The position numbers and the translations under genes are program-made. Positions 34,980-45,818 of a stretch of DNA of 64,000 nt are shown in pieces. The notes below the pieces were generated by a model that made no database searches, was not told the origin of the DNA, and was given only the letters and a program-made list of their open reading frames with translations. The DNA is from Prostheceraeus crozeri (lineage: Eukaryota; Platyhelminthes; Polycladida; Euryleptidae): the NCBI GenBank assembly GCA_907163375.1, contig CAJQUW010014274.1, positions 1-64,000 of the forward strand, read 5' to 3'. Position 1 is the first letter of the stretch. Every line of letters begins with the position of its first letter.

Positions 34980-36301
34980 TGTCTTCTCTTAATGAAAATA
35001 AATTTAGATTAGACGATCCTCCGTTCGTCAGTTAAAATCAAAAAAAGAATTACTTTATAGGAATTGCTATGAATCCCGGATCTTCTAGGAGAGTAAACAC
35101 TGGAGGAGATTTAATCTTTGAAGTTGATAATCAACAAAGTTATTTATATTTACCAGATTCCTTTTTACACTGTGAATATTCCTTCTATAGTGATGCCAAT
35201 TTTAAAACACCATTACCAGATACCGATAATACTGCATTAGAGAATAATTTCTTTCCAAGATTATTTACGCAAATGCGTTTAGATATTGCAACTCAAAATA
35301 TAGAAACAATAAGTGATTCTCCAGGTGTGATTGATACAATGCTTAGATTTGTAACAATTGGTGAAAATAATAAAAAGTATGAAGTCGAAGGTTGGTTCCT
35401 GATACTAATGACGGTACACTTGTTTATGATTCAACTCACGCTGGAACAGATGCAGCAGGCATTGCGAAAGATGTAGAAATCATTACACATCATTTAAATA
35501 AAACAAATAATACTGCATATAAAGAAAGACGTGCGTTTGACAAAAAAGTAAACAGACAGCAAATTGGTCATTGTCTCCATTATTCGGATATTTTGATTAT
35601 GACAAAATATCATGTCAATTAAAATTTAAATTAATAATTCATCGCACAGCAAATAATGAATTAATCTTTTATGGTAAGACTGGAAAAAAGGCATATCTAA
35701 AAATTGATAGACTTGAATGGTGGATTAAGCATATCACTCCTAGTTTAGAGGTTGAATCAACTATCGCAAAAAGATTAAATACTAACAAACCAAATCCAGT
35801 AAATTTTCTAAACCGCACTGCTAGTTCTGAAACTTTTTCTGAACAAAGATTTAACTGGCATTTTACTAGAACTTCGAATACTCCAAAATATTTATTACTA
35901 AGTTTTCAAAAAGATGATTCTCCAAGTTTTGATAAGAACAACAATCTTTTCCATATTAATACAATTCGAAGTTTACAAATTGCTTTAAATCAAACCCGAT
36001 ATCCAATTGATCCATTAAAATTCGATGATACCAATAATTAATTTATGGAAGGATATGATGCTTATAGAAATCTTTGAATATATTTGTTGTTGAACCACGA
36101 TTAACTCCTGGAGATTGGAGACATTTATATCCTGTTTTCTGTTTCGATTTAAGTGCACAATCTGAAGACATTATCAAGACTGGTTGTGATGTAGCAATTA
36201 ATATAGAAAAGAAAGATTCCACAACTTCATTGATGGCATATGGTTTATTGCTATAATATGTAAAATAATCTATTGAAGTTCTTAATGGAAAGATGGTTAG
36301 C
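34980..36301 (+). pseudogene. Polinton A: double jelly-roll major capsid protein remnant
   Basis: Conserved-looking blocks are NTGGDLIFEVDNQQSYLYLP (N-terminal strand), a region with NNFFPRLFTQMRLDIATQNI, an EWWIKHITPSLEV block, and ILKTP-like strand patterns through FNWHFTRTSNTPKYLLLSFQ to HINTIRSLQIALNQTRYPID. The length and position, between minor virion proteins and the phospholipase/integrase genes, fit the MCP. It is not closely similar to the MCP of Polinton B, so the two belong to different lineages. It is broken. Confidence 0.65.
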
Positions 36302-36522
36302 ATCGGCTAAAGCATCTCAACAAGGTTCTACCGGCTAGTAACCTGAGAACCTTTGGTCCGATCGGCTGAAGCCTCTGAGCAAAGTTCTATAGGTTAAAAC
36401 CCAAGACTTCGTTGATAAATTAATTAAAATTTTTTTTATAACTTAAAATTTGTTCGTAACTTAAATTTTTTTCATAACTACAATACATTAAATAATTCTT
36501 AGCTTAATTTTTTTTATTAAAA
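36302..36522. other. Spacer with short imperfect repeats
   Basis: An approximately 55-bp unit (ATCGGCTAAAGCATCTCAAC... / ATCGGCTGAAGCCTCTGAGC...) occurs twice at about 36,300-36,410, then an AT-rich leader before the next gene. Confidence 0.5.
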
Positions 36523-36861
36523 ATGTCTCAAGAGAAAAATAATAATAATAATAATAAAAGTGTTGAATTAAAATTACGTGACATTGTTGACAAAAATACC
36601 CCTAAAACTATTACAATTAACAAAAAGAAATATTACATAAGTAAACCAATGATAGAGAATATTAAATTACAAGAAGAAAAGAATGGCGGAATTTTCCCAT
36701 TAATTCCACTAATACTAGGAGGTATGGCAGCAGCAGGAAGTGTTGCAGGTGGGACAGCTGGTATTGTCGAAGCAGTAAATAAAAATAAATCAGAGAAGGC
36801 ATTATTAGAAGAACAAAAACGTCATAATAGAGAGTTGGAGAAAGTTGCTAAGGGTGAATGA
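36523..36861 (+). pseudogene. Polinton A: pVI/pX-like small virion protein
   Basis: This 112-residue frame has a basic N-terminal half (NKKKYYISKPMIENI), a Gly/Ala-rich hydrophobic centre (GGIFPLIPLILGGMAAAGSV) and a charged C-terminal helix. The GG-hydrophobic patch is the usual sign of the Polinton minor core or membrane-lytic protein. This frame is open, but the element is dead. Confidence 0.55.
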
Positions 36862-37164
36862 ATAGTAGATAATTTTGTTAGTAAACTGAATTTAGTTGAT
36901 TAAGGAAACGATTTCTCAAAAACATTCTACATAATATTGATGATTTAATAGAAATAAAAGAAACTAAAGATGGTTCCGGAATATATCTAAGTCCTAGTAT
37001 CATTCGTTGACAAACATTTGTGATAGATATATTGTCATAAAGTTATAACTATATTGTTATAAAGTTATAAATATTTTTTTATCTTCAAAATGTATTCTAC
37101 AAATTCTACAAGTTCTACAAATTCCGAGAAATTAATTAAATAAAAAATTTATAATCTAGATTTA

Positions 37165-37560
37165 TTGAATTATCTCTTAAAAGTACATTTTGCCCATCGG
37201 CTGCATACCGGAGGTGACATACAAAAAACATTAGAGAACTTTCCTGGATTTATTTGGAGTAAATATTCAAAAGAAAAACATCTTCCTGGTCATTCAAACA
37301 CCGGTCCAGGAACTCGATTAGATATAAGACTAGATGAGAATAATAATCCAAAACCAGGTAAAGAACCAATAAACAGAGTTGATGCAGCAGCCTATAGACA
37401 CGATTTAGCTTATCGAAATCATGACCTAAAATCTCGTCATGAAGCTGATAGGAAAATGATAATAGAATTAGATAATATTCAAGATCCTAAATTTAGAGAA
37501 AAAATTGAAAGAATGTTTGTTAAAAAAGCTTTACAAGCTGAAATTTTGTTCGGTCAGGGT
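37165..37560 (+). pseudogene. Polinton A: phospholipase A2-like domain remnant
   Basis: The block HLPGHSNTGPGTRLDIRLDE followed by INRVDAAAYRHDLAYR matches the pattern of viral VP1-type phospholipase A2: a Gly-rich calcium loop (Y/H.GPG..LD) then D..A..HD.aY with the catalytic His-Asp pair. Such domains in parvoviruses, and PLA2-like proteins in some Polintons, help particles cross membranes. The catalytic HD is visible. It lies directly before the integrase remnant. The domain call is good; the function is inferred. Confidence 0.65.
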
Positions 37561-37564
37561 TTAG

Positions 37565-38369
37565 ACAAAACTCAGAACTCTGAAACCTACGCGTCCGAGA
37601 TTCACAAGGAATATAGAAAGTCGAAATATCTATTGAAGGTAAAGGTGTTTAATAAAGATGATATTTCGAGTGCTGATCTTATTCATATGCCGAATGAGTC
37701 TGATTTTAAACACGCATTGACCGTTATAGATTTGTATACCTGATACGCTTGGGTGAAGACATTCAAGAATAATAGTGGTTTATCAGTTAAATATGCGTTT
37801 GAAGAAATATTCAAGGAAAGTAATAGAAAGCCAAAGAAATTGTTTGTTGATAAAGGATCTGAGTTTTATAACAGAAATGTTAAACCACTATTTGAAACTG
37901 TTTATTCCACAGAAAATGCTGGCAAAGCTGTAGTAATAGAAACGTTTAATAGAACATAAAAAGTAAATTATTTAAGAAATTTACTAAACAAGGAAATCAG
38001 AAATGGTTTAAAATATTACCAGGAATTGTATAAGAGTATAACAATCAGATTCATTCAAGTATTAAAGAAACTCCAAAGAATGCTTCTAACGATCCAGATT
38101 TCATAAGAAAGAAGATGTTTGAAAATAATAATGAGAATAATGTTAATTTACAAAAGCGCAAATCGAAATTTAAGATTGGTTATAGGGTGCGAATATTTAA
38201 GTATAAGAATAATTTTGAAAAGGGTTTTGTTGGCTATTGGACTAAAGAGATATTTGAAGTTTGTAAAATAAATCAAACTTATCCGATTACTTATGAAATT
38301 AAAGGTTTAGATAATGAGGAAATCAAAGGTACATTATATGAAAATGAACTACAAAAGACTGAACTCTAA
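37565..38369 (+). pseudogene. Polinton A: rve-type integrase remnant
   Basis: Recognisable blocks are DFKHALTVIDLYT (strand with the first catalytic Asp nearby), KKLFVDKGSEFYN (second Asp, in the D.G.EF motif), then the C-terminal DNA-binding region FKIGYRVRIFKYKNNFEKGF and TYEIKGLDNEEIKGTLYENE. The latter matches the KvRi.k....F.KGy..nWt.EiF.v...yei...G..i.G.Fy..EL tail of Polinton integrases. There is no chromodomain. It is broken. Confidence 0.8.
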
Positions 38370-38379
38370 TTACAAGTAT

Positions 38380-38876
38380 CCTTTAGCTAGCCATTGGAAC
38401 TAACGTTTCGGGAATGAAAGTCCCTTATTCAATTCTAACATAGTATCAAGAAATGATACACCTTCTTGCAATTTGTATAAAAGGTAAAGACATAATTGCC
38501 CACAATAAGTAGTTCCCGGTTCTTTGAATTTGAAATGCATTATAAATTTCATTTCCAAGTATTTCTTTTACTTCATTTGTAGGGGGAAGTCCGTATGAAT
38601 CAAACCAATAGTTCTCAGCCTCCGGGCGATCGAAATAATATTTTTTCCATTAGTATTCTTTCTCCCTGCTGACCAATGTACTCTTTTTTGTTCGGATGTA
38701 TGGAGATTTGTTATGAAGTTCAAAGGAATCGGTATATTTTTAATGAACTGCAATTCATTTCTCATCAATACGTGAAAATTCTTTATTCTCAATTGATTTG
38801 CGATCTTATTTAAATCGAAATTTGTCGTGGTTTGTTTGCCATATATTTTTAATAACTCAGCCATGTTAATCATTTT
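38380..38876 (-). pseudogene. Polinton A: adenain-like cysteine protease remnant
   Basis: On the minus strand the N-terminal half reads LRIKNFHVLMRNELQFIKNI, then LNFITNLHTS and RVHWSAG, matching the f.gv.mrDeLP...yIiNl.....tHW pattern around the catalytic His of adenovirus-type maturation proteases. A CGQLCLYLLYKL block near 38,480 resembles the catalytic Cys region. The family cleaves capsid precursors. It is broken. Confidence 0.65.
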
Positions 38877-38884
38877 AAATGGAA

Positions 38885-39729
38885 GAAAATCTACTTCAGA
38901 AATTTCTCAAAAGAATTGGCGTGTAGGAGCTACTAAAATTGTGACACCTGCTATGGGTGAGGCAAATCACAGACAATAGCGCATAATACGAGTTGTGAAA
39001 TCTCATTCACACTATGGGAACAAAAGAACAAATACAACCTAAACACAATAGACATATGAGAGAGAGAGAGAGAGAGGATCAATGAGTGAATGAGCATTTC
39101 TCTTCATTTTAGTTTCCATAACAATTCCGACATAACAATAATTCATGCGACATTGTTTTGAATGGAAAAATACACCAATTGTCGAACCATGTCGGCACTT
39201 TTATCGGCAACCATGTCGGCGCTTTTATCGACAACCATATTCGCACTTTTATCGACAGCCATGTCGACAAAAATTCTGACACTTTTTCTGGCTCCCAGAA
39301 CGGTTCTGGTTCTGGTGTAAATTTCCATTAGTGTTAAAGGTCATTCTATTAAAAGCATACGAGAATTATTCTCATTGAAGACAAACAATTGTTTTATAGA
39401 ATGCATGTCATTGTGAATACAGTATTCCTGTAACAGGCAGGATCGAGAGAGAGAAAGAAGTCATGCTGCTTCGTAGAAGTTTAATTGAGTCGTCTAATCA
39501 ATCAATGTCATGCCATGATATACACATCATTTAATACGGATCAACAAAGGCAATGAGTAGACATCAGATCACAGTCAATTGGCCCCATCACGAGAACAAT
39601 TGTCAAGTGCGATCGTCAGTTATGTCGATGAGTAAGAAGAAAAAGAGATCTCATCACGAACAATTCCAATTCCTTGTGTTGATTTTCCTTATCTTTCATA
39701 TAACGTAGGCTACTCTATCTTTGTGTTCT
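38885..39729. other. Polinton A spacer with (GA)n and 30-bp tandem repeats
   Basis: A GA microsatellite lies at 39,057-39,076. At 39,185-39,265 a 30-bp unit (ATGTCGGCACTTTTATCGGC) repeats about three times and on the minus strand encodes MVADKSAD-like decapeptides. The rest is unannotated. Confidence 0.5.
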
Positions 39730-40556
39730 TCAATGTTCATCAAAGTAGTACGTTCATTTATTAACGAAGGATATATTCTCGAAGTTCCTTCCATTCTCGA
39801 AGTTTCTTCCATTTTTTAGATTTCTTCCACTTCTGAGGTTTCCACTTTTTGATAAATATTTTGAATACAATCTTCTGATATTTTTAGACTACCTAAATTT
39901 TAGACTACGTGATATTTTGAGACAACTTAAATTTTCGACTACGTTGAATTCTTAGACAACCTAAATTTTCGACTACGTGATATTCTGAGACAACTTAAAT
40001 TTTCGACTACGTGATATTTTGAGACTACCAAAATTTTAGACCACGTGATATTTTTTAGAATACGTGATATTTTGAGACTACCTAAATTTTAGACTACGTG
40101 AAATTTTTTAGATTACCTAAATTTTAGACTGCCTAAATTTTCGACCACGTGATACTTTTTGGACTACCTAAATTTTCAACTACGTGATATTTTCGAAACC
40201 TCTTTTCAGTATATGAAGAAATCCCAGCGAGTTTAAAACTGTTTTTTTGATTTTATCCATAAAATTATTTTTATTCATAAAACTCTTTTTCAGTGTATGA
40301 AATATTTCCTATACTCATTCTCAGTATATGAAAAAATCCCAACGAGCTTAAAACTGTTTTTTTGATTTTTTGATTTATTTTTTATTTTCATAAAACTCTT
40401 TTTCAGACTATGAAATATTTCCTATACTCATTCTGGAGGAATCTTATTCTTTTGTAGTTGTCCTGAATCGGTCTTATATTCATGATTTTGCATTGTTGGG
40501 GTGCCTTTTTTTAATTTTATTTTAGGTTGTCCTGGACCGGTCTTATATACATTACT
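39730..40556 (-). repeat. Polinton A right terminal inverted repeat
   Basis: This is the reverse complement of the left terminal repeat, including the ACGTGATATTTTGAGACTAC-like short units and the first-gene start words. It has an extra repeat of the GACCGGTC / CAGGACAACT motif near the tip (40,450-40,550) relative to the left copy. Confidence 0.85.
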
Positions 40557-41519
40557 ATGCACCATCCCCATCACTTCATATGAGGACCAATGTCCACTTT
40601 CACAAAAACTTTCTGAAGAAGACCACATCTTAACATGAAGCTAGCACTGTATCCTGTAGCCATGTCAAATGCTATCGAGATTCATGTTAGCAAACTGAGT
40701 TACGATTGTGATTCATTCATCACGCCGTTTAAATCTCAAATGTTTCATACTTACGCTCCCACATCAAAGTGCTTGCTCCCTTCAATGTTATCATATCTGT
40801 AATGAATAACGTTCTAAAATGAACAGATATGGTTGCTTTTCAATCATGAAAAAATATGAAGGGGGACCCGAAAAGAGTTGTGAGGGTGATGGGGGACCAA
40901 CTAATACAGGTGTATTTTTACTACCCAATAATAGTATGTGTAAATGACAAGGTATAAATCACAAGTGAGCTCAGCATTTCATCCATAGTTTCATCTTTTC
41001 ATGACACATCGATATCATTTGTAAATATTCCATACTATTCGCGCATTCTAATGACGCATGTGTAAAAATAAGATGTCCATCAGTGAACATCTCAAACAAG
41101 AACATAAAATAATAACAAAGACTGCAACATCATCAGAGAGAACACCATCGTCCTGGCAAGATATGAAAGAAAGAAAGATCTGGAGATAGCCGAAGCAATG
41201 CTAATAAAGAAGAATGAGCCGGTCCTCAATAAACAAGACCAAGGACTTACATGGCATCTAGCAGTGATGTAGAAGGACCTTTTCTTGTTTTTTGATATTT
41301 AGTATCTCTTAGTATAAGAGAAGATGGATGCTGTGGACATCCGAAGCGCTGGCTTTATAATAAAATGGTTTGCAAGAATTGCATTTAAATTCTCCAACAT
41401 TGAAACAAAATTAGTTTATCGAAAATTAGAAAAATGTTATGTTAAGCTTAATTATATTGACTGCGATATTTTACTTAATAATTCCTGCATATCGAACAAT
41501 TTGCTGCCAAATTTCACGA
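40557..41519 (+). mobile_element. Penelope-like element 3' part with GIY-YIG C-terminal piece (right flank)
   Basis: At about 41,130-41,270 the plus strand reads ENTIVLARYERKKDLEIAEA and then LIKKNEPVLNKQDQGLTWHL. This matches the C-terminal ....iLar...rk.lEI.EA..I.k..P.LN region of PLE GIY-YIG endonucleases. It is followed by a 3' end with GAAGATGGATGCTGTGGACA and TAATAAAATGG, identical in type to the inverted copy at 21,996-22,340. The segment 40,557-41,060 has no recognisable coding content. The 12-bp word ACATCTAGAATA follows at 41,520. Confidence 0.6.
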
Positions 41520-41531
41520 ACATCTAGAATA

Positions 41532-41991
41532 CTATCACCTGGACTGATCGCAGAGGCCACTTTTCAAATTTCCAATGCCCCTGGAGGCCTATGATCTAAT
41601 AATGATAATTTCAAATGGCTTCAAATAAATTATTTTGCGACTATGATTTCATCTCACACATAGACATCTTTAAAGTAATATATCTCAAAGACTGCTATAA
41701 TCCATGGAAATCTATAGTATATAGAAGTCCATAGATCATCTTCATGGATCATATAAGTAAACGTTCGATGGCATAGAAATTAACGATACCATGGAAAGTC
41801 CATGGCACTACTATCCACTTCTATGTTGGATGGAATGTCAAATTCAATGATGATCAAGCTATGGAAATCCATAGACAAATTCAGGGAACTGTAATTTTAA
41901 AGCAGCAGCGTTCAAACCTTTGCGACACTTTTGAATGCTTAGAAGGGAAATCGATTTGCTCCTTCAGCATCAGTTACATCCTTTACAGATA
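41532..41991. other. Unannotated stretch with CCATGGA-rich words
   Basis: Repeated TCCATGGA / TCCATAG words occur between about 41,698 and 41,880 with small inverted pairings. No coding content is recognised. Confidence 0.35.
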
Positions 41992-42720
41992 TCAAATTTT
42001 TTCCACATGAAGACTGTCGATACCACCTGAGACGGCACTCGAATGAATTTGTCCGAAGAGAACATACTTAGAACCACAAAAAGATGAAACAGTAATTACA
42101 CTCACAGGGTTTTGGTGGACTGGATCGTGTCGTAAAATGACTCTACTCAGGCTAAGAGATTTTGAGACCACCCCAGTTTCTAGCATGACAACAAGGAAAC
42201 GTTCCAGATAATCAAGTTTACAATTCTGAATTATTTTTATAGGATCGGAATGCTCACTTCGTTTATGAAGTCCTATCGTTGGAGTCTTTACATTTATCAC
42301 GTCAATAAAACAACGGAAAATTTGGAGCGCTACCAAAATGTCAATGAAGTTGTATTGCTTCAGTGCTTGAATGGCTAATTCTTGTAAGAAAGAATGAGTT
42401 AAAAGAGCTGAACTTTTCTATGTTCCATTTGAAGCCAAAGCTTTGTTGTTCAACATAATTTTGTGCCATTTTTAACTGTCTTGACTTTTTGATATAGTAG
42501 AATTCCTTGATATCAGACGACTTTCCTAGAGTGGAGTTCCTATAATTGAATCAACTGGGAGCAAAAGGAATAACAAATTCACCGGATTTTAATAAGCTGT
42601 TGTGCGAGTAGATGTTCTTGATATTATGTGATTCCAAATTTCTTCTTCAAATTCTCGAATATTTTGCAGCCAATATTTTCCTGAATCTTTCAGTGTCTTT
42701 TGGGAAACAATGAAATGAAA
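41992..42720 (-). mobile_element. P-element (THAP9-like) transposase body relic
   Basis: The minus strand encodes QALKQYNFIDILVALQIFRC, then FIDVINVKTPTIGLHKRSEH and SDPIKIIQNCKLDYLERFL. This resembles the segment of P/THAP9-type transposases in which a FlekmdklFDilNsr.p....k.P.......i..l.....yl block follows the central RNase H-like region. A 114-codon frame is open; the parts before it are broken. No termini are seen. Confidence 0.5.
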
Positions 42721-43022
42721 TAGTGTGATCTTCTTTCTATTTGGGTTCTCCAACTTGTGCTACAACCATCGACAACACATTTGAAAGTCACTTTGACAAA
42801 GTATAATCGTGATACTCAACAATCAACTGCCTTCAAAACAGGACTACTAATGTATGTAGATATCGGTATTGTCTCATCCCGATATACTATACTCTATGAC
42901 ATTAAAAACGATCCACTTGATATAGAAAATCTCTATGGAAGTGGACGACTTTTACTTCATACTGCACTGACCAGGATGTCTATGCATCAAGCAATTCTTT
43001 CTGACTAAATTTTGAAGCAAGA
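42721..43022. other. Unannotated stretch before the Tc1-like element
   Basis: One short open frame (42,757-43,008) has no recognisable motif. The left end of the Tc1-like element may lie here, but I could not find an inverted repeat. Confidence 0.3.
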
Positions 43023-44127
43023 ATGTCGCAATCAGATTTTGTTAAAGGAATGGCTGTTGGAATGCTACGATGTGGAAAGAGTTGTAGGTTTGTTGGACGG
43101 AAGTTGGGTGTGTCACACTCCACTGTGAGCTGGTGGTGGAGTCGATGGAACAATGATGGAAATGTTAAAAGAAGGAAAGGATCAGGGAGACCGAGATTGA
43201 CAAACAATGCTACCGATAGGAAGTTGGTTATCTGAGCAAACCGCAATCGTTTTAAGAGTGTTCCTCGACTAGCCATCAGCTGGAAAGCCGCAGCAGGAAT
43301 TGCATGCAGTATACGAACAGCATATGGCCGTCTAGCAGAAGCGGGCCTGAGGTCATACCGACCTGTTGTAGGAATTCCTTTAAGTAAGTAATGCGAGAAT
43401 TTCACACAATGACATTGTTTCACTGCCAATTTTTTTTCTCCGCAGGTCTCGAACACAAGCGAAAGCGTGTGGAATGGTGTGAGCAGCATCTGTCGTGGAG
43501 CACAGAGGAATGGTGTCAAGTGATGTGGACAGATGAATCCCGTTTCACTTTGGATTTTCACGATGGTGACTCACGCATTAGAGTTCATCGAATGGTTGGT
43601 GAGAGGTATTCATCCTGCTGCATATCTGAGCATGACCGCTATGGTGGTGGTAGCGTGATGATCTGGGCCGGTATCTCGTACGGAGGTCGAACTGTCGCAG
43701 TCATTGTGAATGGGAACTTGAACGGAGAGCGATATTTATCGAATATCTCCAATCGTCATCCCAACGGTAAATGAACTCAACCTCATATTCCAGGATGACA
43801 ACGCTCGACCACACAGACCGCTCATTGTGTCCACTCGACCGCTCATTGTGTAACAACAGCGATAGTGAGATCTGGAATTCACTTCGTATCCTCCATTGGC
43901 CTTCACGCTCCCCCGACCTGTCTACGATCGAACATGCTTGGGATGAACTTGGTCGGAAAGTGAGAGATGCATATGATCATCCGCCATCAACACTGACAGC
44001 TCTTTCAGAGAGACTTATCGATCAATGGTCATTGCTGGATCAGGAACGGCTTGTTCATCTTTGCGACTCGATGCACATGAGACTTCAAAGCTGCATTTCA
44101 GTGCGGGGAGGACATACACGGTACTAA
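43023..44127 (+). mobile_element. Tc1-like transposon relic with intron-like gap
   Basis: The transposase begins MSQSDFVKGMAVGMLRCGKS with an HTH (FVGRKLGVSHSTVSWWWSRW) and linker RRKGSGRPRLT. After a stop the frame continues through IRTAYGRLAEAGLRSYRPVV. Then GTAAGT (43,386) to a pyrimidine-rich CCGCAG (43,446) has the look of a 60-bp intron. Beyond it lie EHKRKRVEWCEQHLSWSTEE, the first Asp in CQVMWTDESRFTL, GGGSVMIWAGISYGGRT, LIFQDDNARPHRP (second Asp) and SRSPDLSTIEHAWDELGRKV (E position, in altered context). It ends CISVRGGHTRY. Stops and shifts make it inactive. Confidence 0.85.
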
Positions 44128-44142
44128 TGTCTCCCATTTATT

Positions 44143-45600
44143 CAAATAATAATAATAATAATAATGCTATATTTCAAATACTACATAGCGGTATTTGACA
44201 AAAAACTAAACTCGCAACAATTCAAGAAAATGGTGAAAATCTTACAAATGACTGACTGTACAATCTTGATTTACAACGTAAAGGAAGTAAAGCTCTAGAA
44301 TGTCTGGTGTTACAGGTTTCAGAGCGAATTTCAAAGAATTCGCTGAGAGGGTGTACTTCAATATTCTTGGAAACTTTCGTTATCAGTATGATGCACGATT
44401 CGTCCAGTCTATTCCTCAGAGGAAGAACATTTTTGATATTGGCCCATCTGGTGGCAAGGCGATCAATTCGTTCGATCTTAGCGAAGTATTTCATAGGCAA
44501 ATCACATATCACTGGCCAGCAAAAATTCAAATGACACATTACGAGGCCGTTGTAGGCTCGCCAGATAACATTACAGGTATTACAATTCACTTTCAACCTT
44601 TTTACACAGGAAAGACTCCTACACATTTTTTTTGTATAGGAAGTTGAATTGAACATCCCATTTCAAATCATCCGTGAAGTAAACCCCCAGGATCTTAACA
44701 GAACGAAATTCATCAATAACAAACCCATCGATTGTAACAGGAGCAACAGATGGAGTCATAGACCGCCGAACTGATAGAAGCTTGATCTTATCAATATTGA
44801 TGTTCAGTTTCTTACTCAAAGACCAGTCATGAAAAGAGTCTACGATAGCTTGGAAATCAGAAGTTGAGTCTCTTTCAACAAAATGGATAAGGGTAATGTC
44901 GTCAGCATAGGCTACCACGGTGGTGTCGGAAAAGGAGGGCAAATCATTAATCAGGAGGACAAATAAAAGGGGGCCCAGTACAGAGCCCTGAGGGACACCA
45001 CTGGTGATACACTTCCAGTCCGTAGTGGAATTTTCAAACGTTACTCTCTAAAAGCGATCAGACAGGAAGCTTTGGACAAACCTAACAGAGTGGGAATTAC
45101 AGTGAAGTTGTTCTTTCAAGGTGTTTAAGAGAATATGATGACTTATGGAATCGAAAGCTTTTTCGAAATCCACAGCAAGTAGTTTCGCTGAATTGCCGGG
45201 AATTTAGAAAAGATGTTTAAGTAAGTGGAGACGAATAGAAAGTGCTGCATTGGTACAGCCGCCAAAGGAGTTCGGAATGAAACCGAATTGACTACGATTT
45301 AGAGGCACAGAAATGGACGGTAGAACAACCTTGTCCCGTATCAGCCTTTCGAGAACCTTGCTGGCGAATGGAAGTATGGAGATTAGGCGGAAAGTGCCGT
45401 CAAATTTGGGTAATGGCGTGATGTTAGCAAGTTTCCATTGCTGAGGGAAGATAGAAGTCTCGAGCGAACGATTATAGATTATAGCAAGGGGCTTGGCTAA
45501 GACCTCGGCAAACAGACGGAAAAAGTGTGGTGTCAGTGGAGTAAAGTTCATATATTTGAGAGGAGCATTTTTTATGTCAGGCAGTATATATATATATATA
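44143..45600 (-). mobile_element. LINE (CR1/jockey-like) with nearly full RT
   Basis: In minus-strand order: PLTPHFFRLFAEVLAKPLAI, PQQWKLANITPLPKFDGTFR, SILPFASKVLERLIRDKVVL, then NSAKLLAVDFEKAFDSISHH (motif A), a SGVPQGSVLGPLLFVLLIND block (motif B), DTTVVAYADDITLIHF (motif C, YADD) and the thumb region KKLNINIDKIKLLSVRRS with VKILGVYFTDDLKW. A post-RT region runs to about 44,222. The 3' end runs into an ATT microsatellite (44,143-44,165), a usual tail for such LINEs. It is 5'-truncated near a TA repeat at 45,587. Few breaks, so fairly young. Confidence 0.9.
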
Positions 45601-45818
45601 GAAATCCATGCTAGTACCAAGTACCCTTTTCTGTAGACCTTTTACTTAGCAATAAACGTAAATACACAAATCTATGGTAATTATTGAGGATCAAAGATAC
45701 ATCAGTTAAAGTACAAAGATATCATCTGTTGGCAATAATCAATGCAGTTTCGACAATATAAAATCCAAAAGGTATATTACTTTGAAAACAAACAAAATCA
45801 GTAAAACATCGCAGAGAA

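Larger units (their letters stand above)
22341..40556. mobile_element. Polinton/Maverick element A (decayed, 18.2 kb)
   Basis: Inverted tips AGTAATGTATATAAGACCGG (left) and its complement (right) define an 18.2-kb unit, the usual size of a Polinton. The terminal repeats run inward about 700-830 bp. The interior holds remnants of every hallmark Polinton gene: protein-primed polymerase B, integrase, packaging ATPase, adenain-type protease, penton-like and double jelly-roll capsid proteins. It is far more AT-rich than its surroundings. It has a couple of dozen or more breaks and one Tc1 insertion, so it is an old fossil. No clear 6-bp target duplication is seen at the tips. Confidence 0.85.

Noticed and set aside
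41060-41120. Segment considered as an extra Polinton A gene
   Set aside because: It lies outside the Polinton tip and its frames lead into the PLE GIY-YIG-like block.
43023-43561. Minus-strand 193-residue frame over the Tc1-like element
   Set aside because: Antisense shadow of the transposase, whose HTH and catalytic blocks read on the plus strand.
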